A stretch of 64,000 nucleotides of DNA, from NCBI GenBank assembly GCA_028015205.1, contig CM051521.1:108414513-108478512 (forward strand), read 5' to 3'. The DNA comes from Mytilisepta virgata (lineage: Eukaryota > Mollusca > Bivalvia > Mytilida > Mytilidae). Shown here in pieces: positions 21,601 through 33,700 of this stretch (positions within the stretch are counted from its first letter, which is position 1; the number at the start of each line of letters is the position of its first letter). The notes beneath the pieces were generated by a model that saw only the letters and a list, made by a program, of their open reading frames with translations, searched no databases and was not told the origin of the DNA. A program made the position numbers and the translations under genes.

Positions 21601-24600
21601 CAACTCAAATTAAATTGTTTTATGGTAAACAGGGATTAGAAGATGGTATAACACAAATGACAAAGAAGAGTAGAGATGAAAGGCAGCGATTTGTGTGGAA
21701 TTTTCCTTTAGATATTACATTCAAAAGCACAAATCCACACGGATGTAAGTTGGTATTAGTTAAAAATATGGAGTTATCTCCCATAGAATAATGAACTTTG
21801 AGTTTCTTCCCATTTTATATTGTGAACAATGAAACACAACAAAATTGAAATTTGTTAAATACAATAAACTAACATATAGAACTAAATTGTGGAAAATCTG
21901 GAATTATTAGTGCATTTTCAGCTGTATTAATTTTTTATCAAGTATAATTGTATGTTTTAAGTGATAAATATGGTTCATCCTGGAAAGTAATATACAACAT
22001 GTACAGACTGAATGAACAGTTGTGATTTTTTAAAAGAATTTCTGTTCCATCTTTTTATATCATAATATGAATAAATAACATTTCAGGGCCACAGTTGATA
22101 ATACATTCATATGGTATAGATTTCCTGGGACATGATGTAGTCAGAGGTTATGGAGTATGTCATATTCCTATCACACCTGGACAGTTAGTAATTACCAATA
22201 TTATTTGTAGAATGTTATATTATAACGACAGCGAATAATCTTTTTTCTTAATTTTCATATTACAACCTTAATTCAATATGAAAAAGTCTTTACGATCGTG
22301 TTTTTTAAAATAAAGAGTATTAGAATTAGATTAAGGATATTCTTTTTCAATTTAGTTGTATAGGATAAAATTCACATGTTACCAATAATTTATTTTTAAA
22401 TTCAATCGTATATGATAAAATTCACATGTTACGTATAAAAATAAGATTTGTGCCAGACTTATACTTTACTCCCCCCACTCCACCCCCTCCCGAGAAGCCT
22501 TATCAATGATCATATGCATCACGAATTGATCACTGATTTAGCAAAATTAATTTTTTGTATATTGTCAAGAATTTAGCATTAAACTAGACGATCCTGTTTC
22601 AAAAATTTCTATAAATTTTTATGTAACCATTTCATGACGTAATATGCTGCAAACATCATGATTATTTATTTATTTGTAGCCATAAAATAAAAGTTCCAAT
22701 GTTTGTACCAGAATCAACATCTATGTTGCAAAAATTCAGAGCATGGTTCTTTGGTACGCGACCAGAGTATGTGGATGTCAAAGTTTTAGGTCAAGGTGAA
22801 GGAAGAGAAGGTAGGCAAATTGTAATACAGAATCTACAGTAGGACATTAGACCCTTGAAATGATGGTAATTTATGTCACACCTACGAGGAAATTTGCATT
22901 TTGTACAAATAAGGTATAACTTTTTAGGCAGTGGAAACAAAAACAGCAGCAGCTTGAAAAGGGGCAAATGCCATTATATCTATTACACATGCACAGGAGA
23001 ACCAAAACTTGTATATATATTGCTTATTGGTGCTTTTTACCTAAATACTTATAGTACATGTATAACTAATCTTTAAATTTGAATATCTAAAAGTTGAGAG
23101 TGTTTGAAAAAAAACGTTATTTTACAAATCGCATAGCACACAAGTGAATTATTAGTCTTTTTCGGTCACAAGTTGTATAATTGTGGCTTTTGGCATCTAA
23201 ATTTCAAAATTATTTGTTTTGTTTATTACATTAACAAGTTCAGAAGATTTAATGAGAAATTACAAGGGAATATGCGTTGACTTTTGTATAGTAATGTTGT
23301 TGGAGACTGATTTTTTTACTTCACTTAGTTTTCTTTTCACTAGTGAATTACCAGATTTTCTTCGAAATTTTTTTATCACATGTAGATAATTGTATAGTTC
23401 TCTGGGTATACTGCTCAATATTGTAAAGCACATACCAGATTTGAATGATGATGATTGCCATTGTCAGTCGGATATTGTTCTCATGCCCTCGACTCCATTT
23501 TCATGTTCCAGTGATCAGGATTATGTTGAATCCTCATGCACAACAGATGAACAGTAGTTTGTATGTGGATTTGTCGTATAAGGACAACTCTAAACATAAA
23601 TATCATGGAGATATACTCAAATATGAAGAGAGAATATGCTGTGATAAATTTTAACCAAATTTTTTAACCCCCTTTAATGGGTTAGAAAGAATATGGCATA
23701 TCAATTCTTGACACAAAATTAGGACACCAAAAATTAATTCTCTGGTTCTCAGACAATTGATTTTACAAAAATGGCAAGGAAGGTAGGGAATTCATTTTTT
23801 TAGTTTATTTTCCTGTCAAAAGAGGCAAGGGATTTTCAGTTTAGGTGTTTATTGTGGTGACATATAGTTTGAATCCTTTCACTTATATGACTTTTTTATT
23901 ATACAAATGGATAATCCGTTTCTCCTGCAAATACTCTTCTGCAGAGCTATTCCATGTTAATTGTAGACTGAATTACTGACAGTTTAGTCCATGGAATGTC
24001 TTGTTTGGAGCAAATATTCAAGTAAAACTCTCTGCCATGATCATTCGTCAGCTGTTTATTGTCCTTCGCCGCAACGCGACGGATGGACCTAGTAATGGTC
24101 TCTGTCTGTCCGTCACACATATGTACTTGATCCTATCGCACCTCCATTTTGATTTGACAAATTTTACGGGAGTTATGGGACTTATTTCTGCATTTGACAC
24201 TATAGGAACACTTTATCAGTGCAACTCCTTTGAGATTGATGATCGGATGTCGTTAAAATTTTGTAGGATTGTTAGTCCTATCACACCACAATTTTGATTC
24301 AACAAATTTTACGGGAGTTATGGGACTTTAATGTTTTTGTGCATGTGACACTACAGGAACACTTGGAGGATGCAAATTTTTATTTGTATTGTTTTTTTTA
24401 TTATGTGTTGACATCCATACTGTGCCAGCATTTCAATAATATACATTTTGTATGTCTTATGGGGCTTCAGCTTTTTTTGCATTGGTGACATATGGCTATG
24501 TGTAGCAATCTTGTTTACTTTCATTTTGACTTGATCAATGTCAATCTAAGGCTTCAGTCCGACGGATTCTTGAAAAGTACTTTTGGGACTATATTTCTAA

Positions 24601-24972
24601 TTTAAGTTTTACAGAAAAATACCGAAACAGCAACGATTTTTTGCCAGAAATCAAACTCGTTCAGTTGGCAACTTGTGGGGTGGTGGTGTCTGAGAACCAG
24701 ATGATTAAGTTTAGATGGCCTTAATGGCAAAAGTTTAAGCAAAGGAACACAGATTTTATTATTGTTCTTCATCTTATAAGTCGGGAGTATTTTAAACATT
24801 TTAGTCTTTTTCTATTCCAGTAACACGGGTGAGATCACAAGGATTTATAACAGTATCATTTAATGTTGTGATGAAAGACATGAAAAAACTAGGTTATGAT
24901 GTGATACCTTCTGAAGTTTCAACGACTGTCATACCAGAAAATGTTGGAATGAAAACACAAGAAGCAGCATGA
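18547..24972 (+). CDS. B9D1: B9 domain-containing protein 1, six exons
   Basis: Component of the MKS/tectonic-like complex at the ciliary transition zone, which gates membrane proteins entering the cilium; it works with MKS1 and B9D2. Exons 18547-18603, 21074-21142, 21633-21744, 22087-22183, 22680-22810 and 24821-24972 total 618 nt, a 205-residue protein, against 204 in human. Phases 0,0,1,2,1 agree at every junction. Almost the whole protein is the B9 (C2-like) domain: [81 protein letters not shown]. The start matches the family N-terminus. AATAAA lies at 25040-25045. Introns hold repeats only. Confidence 0.95.
18840..19975. repeat. Array of quasi-palindromic GGAAA/TTTCC and GTGAAAT/ATTTCAC words in B9D1 intron 1
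   Basis: Over about 1.1 kb the words CCGGAAA, TTTCCGG, GAAATAATTTCAC and GTGAAATATTTTCC recur in both orientations at roughly 20-60 bp spacing, separated by AT-rich filler. Examples are 18870-18970, 19195-19240, 19495-19550 and 19780-19950. A short stretch of the same style occurs at 40195-40310. No open frame or clear terminal repeat was seen. It is a probable diverged transposon or satellite. Confidence 0.6.
21074..21142 (+). CDS. B9D1: B9D1 exon 2
   Basis: 23 codons between TTTTCCAG and GTATGT, phase 0. Encodes [19 protein letters not shown] and LITS; the (Y/F)CKYC core is a B9D1 hallmark. Confidence 0.95.
21633..21744 (+). CDS. B9D1: B9D1 exon 3
   Basis: Starts GLEDGITQM and ends ...STNPHG plus 1 nt at donor GTAAGT (phase 1). 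Contains [16 protein letters not shown]. The acceptor AACAG has a weak pyrimidine tract, but the frame fits only this site. Confidence 0.93.
22087..22183 (+). CDS. B9D1: B9D1 exon 4
   Basis: Completes the Trp of PHGW, then [20 protein letters not shown] and [11 protein letters not shown]. The donor is GTTAGT after 'GGACA' (phase 2). The one-base-later alternative would break the frame into exon 5. Confidence 0.92.
22680..22810 (+). CDS. B9D1: B9D1 exon 5
   Basis: Acceptor TTTGTAG. Encodes [19 protein letters not shown], then [19 protein letters not shown], ending phase 1 at donor GTAGGC. Confidence 0.95.
24090..24370. repeat. Two diverged tandem units (about 144 bp) in B9D1 intron 5
   Basis: 'ACAAATTTTACGGGAGTTATG' begins at 24157 and again at 24301, with following 'TGACACTA(T/C)AGGAACACTT'. 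The local open frames are repeat-derived and not coding. Confidence 0.6.
24821..24972 (+). CDS. B9D1: B9D1 exon 6 (terminal)
   Basis: Acceptor TTCCAG. Encodes [31 protein letters not shown] and a family-variable tail ending KTQEAA before TGA at 24970-24972. Confidence 0.94.
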
Positions 24973-25039
24973 TGTGATTGTTTTTATGTACTAGTTAATG
25001 CATTGTAAAAATTATTATATTTATTATATATTTTATAGA

Positions 25040-25045
25040 AATAAA
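25040..25045 (+). promoter_or_regulatory. B9D1: B9D1 poly(A) signal
   Basis: Canonical AATAAA 68 bp after the B9D1 stop codon, in the sense orientation. Confidence 0.6.
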
Positions 25046-26109
25046 TATCCGTCCAATACTTAACGGTATTAAATGATTTTTTATCGAGGATAAAAGTTAT
25101 TCTGTTTCATACACGTGCATATGGTGCCTGACCCATGCTTGAAGTTTTATTAAATTCCTTAAACCATTTAGGATAGGATGTCATTACATGTTTAATATCA
25201 TATGATGATTCAAATATAAATGGTTACCGGTAAGTCTAATTATCTCCCCTTCAAAGAAGTTGAACCATAATTATTTTGTTACAGTACTTCCCTTGTGTGA
25301 AGTTTCATTTTATTCCATGCAGGAGGAGTTGTGCTTACAAGATTAATGTTAAAATTATTTCCCCTTCAACATGTAGGGTAAATATTTTCAATATGGTGTA
25401 CTACCTTCGGTGAAATTTTATACAGCTTAGGACAGGATTAAAGAGATTCATGGAGAGACAGATAGGGTAATTTTTATATACCCTCCCAACTTTGTTTGCA
25501 GAGGGTATGGAAATACAAATTATTCATGTACCTGTGTGTAATTTTGCATGATGATTCAAACAATGATTTGTGAATTTAAAAGGTCACATTTATGTTGAGT
25601 TCAGCATTGTAAATCGATAGTATAACACCATAGTACCCAGACAAGAGTAGAAATCTGTAAAGTAACAGTAATACCCAATAATTGATTGGTGTTTATGTGC
25701 CTCATTAACAATATCTCCAACACACTGTGGTGACCTTAACTGATTTATATAATCAGTTTAAAAAAAAAGACAAATAGTAATTTATCTGTGTCAGCTTTAA
25801 TTTTTAAAATTCAATGTAACAATACTTTAATATAAGTAACAAGGTATTTTGTTAAAAAAATATTATTAAAGTTTGTTCATAGTATAAATCAAACACTCAT
25901 TTAGTTTACATTAAACCAAATGCTGCATAATCTCAATCACAAGTAACTATCATTCCATCTTAACCAATCAAAAAAAAAGCATCAAAGAAAAGTTAAATTT
26001 GATGGTCCAACCCTACACTGGATACCCATGGTTGATATTGATATTCTCATTGCTCAATCACCTTTGGGACACTTCATTTTCAATCATTCCTTTTCATGAA
26101 TATACCGCA

Positions 26110-26595
26110 GAATATCTTGGCTAATCAGACTCAGGTTTACAACATTCTGCATTTAAGGGCAGTAATGTAACTGCCATTATTGACAGATTGAATTTTAACA
26201 CTACTAGGTACTTGACAATAGCATTTTGAAAGCAATTGCAGAAGATTTCTATAATGCAATTAAACATTAGGTTGCATGTGTTATCGTACAAAGTATACCC
26301 CCACTCTTTTTTAATTTTGAAAATTGGGAAAACAGAATTGAAAAGTTTGACGAAAAATTTCATGTAAACATAAGGTATTGTAAAATTTGTGAGTATTGGC
26401 AAACAGGAAGTGGTTCCTTGACAGACCTGAAAATATGAGAGACGATACAACTCATGGTCATAAAGCTACAGGCCAAATATCAAAATATTCCGTTGCACAG
26501 AAGCCGAGATAAGTGTGATGAAAAAAGTTTGGGCAGACAGACAGACAAGGTGAATCCAGTATACCACCCACTCCGTAGAGTGGGGGTGTCTAACA
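26110..26595 (+). mobile_element. Degraded non-autonomous transposon fragment
   Basis: Ends with AGACAGACAGACAAGGTGAA, TCCAGTATACCACCCACTCC and GTAGAGTGGGGGTGTC. This is the type of terminus ('gacagacagac...ccagtatac...gggggt') I know from short bivalve elements. The left boundary is unknown and there is no coding capacity. Confidence 0.35.
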
Positions 26596-27265
26596 GTTGG
26601 GAAAGTAGAATAATCAACCATGGGTTTTCAACGATGAGTCTAAAGGCCATTGAACCATGAAAATTATGTTAAATGTGACAACTTTTTTATACTTTGTAAT
26701 CCTTGTTGGAAACATCAAATGTTCAAATCAATGGAATTATGAAGTTAACACTTCTTTCTCGACTTTCCAAAAATACCTATTACAAGCCCAGTAACTAAAA
26801 ATTCAATATTTGCATAATTTGTTGAAATAATAATTGGATGCATCAAAGGGACAAGGGGCGTTAAGGCCTGTGTTTGGCCTAATATATGCAAAAAAAAAAC
26901 CAAGAAGGCAAAAAGATATATTTGTAAAGATAACAAAATCATGCCAAAAATTAAGTTTCTTATAATAACATGTCAATAAACTTTATATTTAATACTCAAT
27001 TCATGTACCAGTATCCAATGCCTCCATGAAAACCATGAAATTGAATTAATCCATGGTTATAGTGATTCTGTTGGCCTTGAATTGCATAGGAGATATAATT
27101 TGCTGAAATGTGAAAATATTATAGCTTACAATATTTATACATACAGTCTCCAATGTCCTTGTTCTACTCCGTAATACAGTCTTCTTATAAATAAACTGAC
27201 TAGTTTGATTAATGTGAACTTTTGACAAATTATGTATCAGCAGTTCTCAAGGCCCTAACAATAAT

Positions 27266-27346
27266 GCAAAATATTATTAATCAGATTGAATTGGCAAAAT
27301 GACAAAATATTATTAATCAGATTGAATTGGTAAAATGACAAAATCA
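27266..27346. repeat. 37-bp direct tandem duplication
   Basis: 'AAAATATTATTAATCAGATT' followed by 'GAATTGG(C/T)AAAATGAC' occurs twice, at 27268 and 27305. Confidence 0.85.
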
Positions 27347-28365
27347 AGTTTTAAGGACTTTCAGGAAATTTTTATAACAGTAGTTTGTGAGCACTAGCAA
27401 CTCAAAATCAGCAGTAGTAGTCTCCAGTTTGGAATGACTTGGGACATTAATACAGGTATCCTAACCATTATACCATTGAGGGGATTGATTACATAGGTAT
27501 TCATATTGTAACAATTACATGATAGAGGAACTGGAAAATTAATGTAAATATATGTATGTATAGCAGATATAAGAAGCTAAAGCATTGTTAAAAATGATAA
27601 ACAAGTGAACTGATACAAGAGGACACTGTTATGTAAAATAAAGATGCTGAATATATGCAAACTGCCCTAAAAAAAAAACATTAAAAGATGTGTACATAAA
27701 TTTAAAGATTAAATTTGGTACTGTCAATACTTTTATTGTATTTTTTTTTAACAAATATAATTACTGAATAACCAGGAAAAGAATAATTTGAATCAATGAT
27801 TTAATCTGTAAAACTTTTTTGTCAGCTGCTTTGTTCCAATTTTCAAATTCATACTGAACTAAATGGCACTTTTCAGCTAGTCAGTTTGTTTAAAACTTTT
27901 GGATCATTTCATTTTACATCATGTGTTGGTATTTTTTTTAAATATTTGTCAATATTATGTAGAATTTTTCAAAATTCATCCACTTCAAAACATAGATGTA
28001 TTTATGAATTTAATTCTAGACAATTCTACAATTTAAAATTAAAATATTCCCTTTGCTGCTTTGGTCCTTATAATATAAATAATAATTACATCATATCAGA
28101 CATCATATGAATTTAGACAATTTATTGTTAGATATTCATTTTATACCCTTATTTAGATGGTTAATCCAGAATTTTAGTCTTTGAACCTTTGGATACAAAT
28201 GTAGAACTAAACACAATAAAACAAATTGAACATTACATATTATTAATGGATTGTGAAAGGGTGAAATACATGTAACAGGCTAAACTCTGATGATAAAACA
28301 ATTGAAACTAAATAAAAATATAATACTACATTAAAAAAAAAAGACTTGAATTAGTACATAATAAA

Positions 28366-29715
28366 ACAAGAGTGGACACACAAAAATGTCTCGCCTGTCA
28401 TGTATTTCTAATGAAAGTAAATGCTATCAGACATATTGCATACAGTATTTGAAAAACACGCCAAAACACAAAAACTTAACTATAACCACTGAACCAGGAA
28501 AATGAGGTCAAGGTCAGATGACACCTGCCAGTTGGACATGTACACCTTACAATCCTTCCATACACCAAATATAGTAGACCTATTGCATACAGTATTCGAA
28601 AAATAGGCAAAAAACAAAAACTTAACTATAACAACTGAACCATGAAAATGAGGTCAAGGTCAGATGACACCTGCCAGTTAGACATGTACACCTTACAATC
28701 CTTCCATACACCAAATATAGTAGACCTATTGCATACAGTATTCGAAAAACAGGCCAAAACACAAAAACTTAACTATAACCACTAAACCATGAAAATGAGG
28801 TCAAGGTCAGATGACACCTGCCAGGTGGACATGTACACCTTACAATCCTTCCATACACCAAATATTGAAGACCTATTGCATACAGTATTCGAAAAACAGA
28901 CCAAAACACAAAAACTTAACTATAACCACCAAACCATGAAAATGAGGTCAAGGTCAGATGACACCTGCCAGTTGGACATGTACACCAAATATAGTAGACC
29001 TATTGCATACAGTATTCGAAAAACAGGCCAAAACACAAAAACTTAACTGTAACTACTGAACCATGAAAATGAGGTCAAGGTCAGATGACACCTGCCAGTT
29101 GGACATGTACACCTTACAATCCTTCCATACACCAAATATAGTAGACCTATTGCATACAGTATTCGAAAAACAGGCCAAAACACCAAAACTTAACTATAAC
29201 CACTGAACCATGAAAATGAGGTCAAGTTCAGATGACACCTGCCAGTTGGACATGTACACCTTACAATCCTTCCATACACCAAATATACTAGACCTATTGC
29301 TTATAGTATCTGAGATATGGACTTGACCACCAAAACTTAACCTTGTTCACTGATCCGTGAATTTGGGTCGAGGTCAATTGAAAACTGTCTGATGGGGATG
29401 AGGACCTTGCAAGATACGCACATACCAAATATAGTTATCCTATTACTAATAATAAGAGAGAAATTAACATTACAAAAAATCTGAACTTTTTTTTCAAGTA
29501 GTCACTGAACCATGAAAATGAGGTCAAGGACAATGTACACATGACAGACGGAAACTTCGTAACATAAGGCATCTATATACAAAGTATAAAGCATACAGGT
29601 CTTCCACCTTCTAAAATATAAAGCTTTTAAGAAATGAGTTAACGCCGCCGCCGCCGCCGGATCACTATCCCTATGTCGAGCTTTCTGCGACTAAAGTCAC
29701 AGGCTCGACAAAAAA
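28366..29715 (+). mobile_element. Non-autonomous element 'GAGTGGACACAC' with 147-bp internal tandem repeat, copy 1
   Basis: Left end AACAAGAGTGGACACACAAA then ATGTCTCGCC. Right end (GCC)n, then TGTCGAGCTTTCTGCGAC and GTCACAGGCTCGACAAAA. Inside, 'GAGGTCAAGGTCAGATGACA' recurs at 28504, 28650, 28797, 28944, 29071 and (mutated) 29218. Spacings are 146, 147, 147, 127 and 147 bp; the short one lacks a 20-bp block. Because 147 is 49 codons, a repetitive open frame survives by chance; no protein family is recognised. Confidence 0.75.
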
Positions 29716-30254
29716 CCAAAAAAAAAGTTCATTCATTCAAAGTCAACTCAATTTATCACTGCAGACACAATATAAAAATATTCTCACATAAAAATATTTA
29801 AAATTACACAGGAATGAAACATTTCTCTTCAAATAATACTACTGTGAAAATACTTCTTAGATCCTCTTTACAGAATCAATACCATCTAAAAAAAATTAAT
29901 TAACACAGAATGATAATTTAGTATAGAGGTATGTATAGAAGAATAGCTTTTGTACATTTAATATAAAGTCTGCCGGTTTGCTGATACTAGTTGACAGAAA
30001 GACAAATTACCGATACTGTCTCTTTACACAATGTTAAGAAGATTCCCAAAAATTTCTTTGAAATACACCTTGTTATCTTGTCTAATTTGTCCATTGCAGT
30101 TTAAACCTAATTTACATAACTTGTCTGTAAATTTAAAATTTATTTGTACTTACTACAAAACATTTATAAGGTTGGTACCAATAATGTAGGAATGTTAATT
30201 ATTCATGTGCATGTATATATCAAACATGGTGAACTGTTTATAACCATTACTGTA

Positions 30255-30260
30255 TTTATT
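30255..30260 (-). promoter_or_regulatory. TMEM130: TMEM130 candidate poly(A) signal
   Basis: AATAAA on the minus strand about 207 bp after the TMEM130 stop codon; it is the first canonical signal that I see there. Confidence 0.45.
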
Positions 30261-30466
30261 GAAATAACCACAAAATTTGTATTGGCATCAAGTCAGACTT
30301 TCATCAGCAATGGAACAAAGAAACATAAAATATGATTATTTATAGCACAGTAGATACTAAATTTTACAAATAAGCATCCTCATAATTTTTTTTTTAATTT
30401 ACATAAAATTTAACAATTTCTTTTTCTTCAAAACATTAACAAATACAATATATTCTCTAACAAATA

Positions 30467-30783
30467 TCATAAAAGAACATTCTTTTCTTCTGATGATGAT
30501 TCAAGTGACCCATATGTCACTGTTCTTTGAGAAGACTGAACTAAAGAACCTCTCCCATCAAAACGCCCCCGTTCTAAAAACTGATTGAACAAATTTTTCA
30601 CAGCATTCAGAGTACTTTGACTAGCCCTAATATTGGGATGGAAATTAAAATCAGCTGTTTCTGTAGTATGGGCTGTCTTTCTTGATCTTAGAGCACCATA
30701 GGCTAAAGCCAAAGCTGTTACTATAATCCCTATGACACAAAATGTAACTGTTACAGCTATCACTGGTGATGATTTGGAAGGAC
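30467..30783 (-). CDS. TMEM130: TMEM130 exon 6 (membrane helix and tail)
   Basis: 317 nt from acceptor TTTTTTAG to the stop at 30469-30467. Encodes PSKSSP, the membrane helix VIAVTVTFCVIGIIVTALAL, stop-transfer RSRK, and a tail ending TYGSLESSSEEKNVLL. The tail carries a YGSL (YxxPhi) and a terminal acidic di-leucine (EKNVLL) sorting signal. Confidence 0.88.
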
Positions 30784-33700
30784 CTAAAAAAATGGAAATA
30801 AAAAGATTTCAAAAAATATGTCAAACTTTAAAATATCATGAAAAAACTTTTTTTTTTGTTATGTTACTAAACAAGTAAAATATTCAGTATTGTTACTTTT
30901 TCAACGGCTTAACACATCTAACACTGTAACAACATACTAAATATCATCTTTTCATAAGCATGAAATTTTATACTTATAAAAAATTGATAATATTTGGACA
31001 ATCTAAGTCCCATAACTCTGAAACTACAAAAGTGAAAATCGTCAAAAAGTATACAGACTACCATTTGTAGGAATGTGTAAAAGTCAAGCTGTACTGTAGT
31101 GCGCAACATGTGAAAAATTGCTTATATTTGGACAATCTAAGTCCTATAATTCTGGAAATGTACTGGACTTAGTGTGCGACATGTAAAAACCTTCTGACCA
31201 CCATTTGTAATAATGTGTTATAGTTCGAATAAAATCAGTCAAGGCATACTTGAGTTAGTGTGTGACATGTGAAAATTGTTTTGTATTGGACAATCCAAGT
31301 CCCATAACTAAAATTGATGGACAGACATTGGTATACCATAATACGTCCCATCTATGACAGGCGTATAAAAACATCTCCACTTTTTTTTTAGTTGATTTTT
31401 GATATCCACTCAGAAAATATTTATTTAACAAAAACATGGCTTAATTACAATTCCTAGTACTTAAAAGGAAGTAATTCTTGATGGAAATAAAAAGGGGCTT
31501 TATAAATTATTTATGATTTCACATTTTCTTCATGTGAAAAAGGGATATGGTTGATTAATTCTTTGATACAAAATTCCTAAATACAAATTTTAGGCAAACA
31601 AACAGTGCTTCTATTGCTATTCTTCATCTTTAAGTCATAGTCATGCCTTCAATATTGAAAACATAGCACTGAAGTGCTGATCTGCAGCGCTGCTGCTAAA
31701 TTTTTCGCCCTAACCTCATTTTCCTATGCCTTATTGTTCTTTTGAGTCTTAACAGGGTTTCTGAAACTGTACTAACATATAATAAATTTACTTCAAATCT
31801 ACCATTGTGCAATAGAATAATTGATCATTGAACAAATTTGGAGACATTTATACTATTCCATTTAGAACGGATATCTTTAACCAGAAATTCAACTAATGGA
31901 TAAGCTGAATGGTTGATGAAAGACCATCACAATCCATGAATAACTAGAACTGTGAGTGACCTCACTGAGTGACACCCCATTTGCAATACTAGGAGTTACG
32001 CTTACAAACTTTAAACCTACAAGTTGGGTTATCTCCCTTTGCAAGCAACCGGCGATAATGGTCTTCTTTCATGTCTATCTACATATGCTGCCCAACCTTC
32101 ATATAACGTTTCATCAAAATGCATTGAACGGTTAAGGAGTTACGCTGACAAGATTTAAATTTGTAAAACCCTTAAGTTTGATTATCTCCCTTTGCAATCA
32201 TCCAGCGATAATTATCTTCCATCATAAACATCTACATATGATACCCAACCTTCATATAAAGTTTCATCAAAATGAATTGAACGGTTTAGGAGTTGCGCTT
32301 ATAAGCTTTAAACATGTAAAACCCTTAAGATGAATTATCTCCTTTTGCAAGCACCCGGTTATAATTATATGCACATCTACATATGAAGTCCAACCTTCAT
32401 AAAGTCATCAAAATCCATTGAACTGTTTAGAAGGAGTTGCGCTTACAATGGAAATGGACAAAGAAAGACAGACGGACGGACAATTTCTATATACCCCCCA
32501 AAAAAACCAAATACTGTGTTTGCAGGGGGTATAATAAATGCTACATTCTGACCATTTTCACTTATTCAGTAATTCACTTAAATAACTCATGTAACTGTGA
32601 AGTTGGAACAAGTAATAAAGTTCAATAGTTTGTTCAAAAACAGGTAAAACTAGAACTGTGAGTGGACCTCACTAACTATACCCCCCGCTGCTGTTAATTT
32701 AATGGACCAGGGCATCCTTATCATGGTGAATTGTCTCACAATTTCTAAGTCCAACTGGGTATAACTGAGGGAACAAAAGGGTATAAAGATATGGGAAAGG
32801 TATTGGACCAGGACATACTACGCATGCGCACATCTACGTACTAGGATCTAACAGTATGCAAAGTTTCATTAACCTCTGATAAGGCATGTTTGAGAAACTG
32901 GGTACAAAAAAAATTGGGAGATAGACTGAATTTCTAAGTCCAAAAGGGTATAAAATTATGGAAAAATTTAAAAGTATTGGACCAGGACATACTTCGCATG
33001 CGCACATCTATGTTCTAGGATCTAACAGTATGCAAAGTTTCATTAACCTCTGATAAGGCATGTTTGAGAAACTGCGGGTAAAAAAAAATCTGGACAGACA
33101 GACAGGCTGATTCTTATATACCCCCAAACTATGTTTGGCAGGGGGGGGGGGGGGGGGGGGGGGTATAACAAAAGGCTAACAACATTTAAACTATCGTACA
33201 ACATAACATATTCTTCAGTGTAAGAGTAAATAGTCACTTTCTGAATTATGAATCATCAGAGATACAATTCTTTGATACCAATTTTGATGCACAAGATGTG
33301 ATTTACGACTCATCAGTTGTGCTCAAGGCCTAAAATGTTGAAATCCAAAACAATAATACAAAAGGTTGAAGAGCAATTAAAAATTTCTAAAATTACCAAA
33401 AGGGGTTATGCCAAAACGTTTTAATGACATAGCACGCACGAGGGAGATACTCCATAGGTTTTTGCAATTTTTTACATTTTTGCAACAGTATACTCTAAGT
33501 ATCAGCTTCGGGTTAGTATCAAAATACTAGCAACTGAGCTGGGGATATTCTCGGGGACTTGGAATTCACCAGCAGTGGCATATCGACTCCAATGGTAAAA
33601 ATACAATTCTTTGGTACCGATTTTGATGCACAAGATGAGCACATTTCAAAAGGTTGAAGAGCAATTCAAAATCACCAAAATGACCAAAAAGGGTTATGCC

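Larger units (their letters stand above)
25046..28365. other. Intergenic region between the B9D1 and TMEM130 3' ends
   Basis: AT-rich, no gene recognised. It contains a degraded transposon-like stretch ending near 26590 and a 37-bp direct duplication at 27266-27346. Confidence 0.5.

Noticed and set aside
24001..24488. Open frames in B9D1 intron 5
   Set aside because: They read through diverged tandem repeat units; the true exons 5 and 6 lie on either side and join in phase.
28789..29046. Repetitive open frame (MKMRSRSDDTCQ...)
   Set aside because: The 147-bp repeat length is divisible by three, so any stop-free unit gives a long frame. There is no similarity to known proteins, although a coding ancestor is not fully excluded (see findings).
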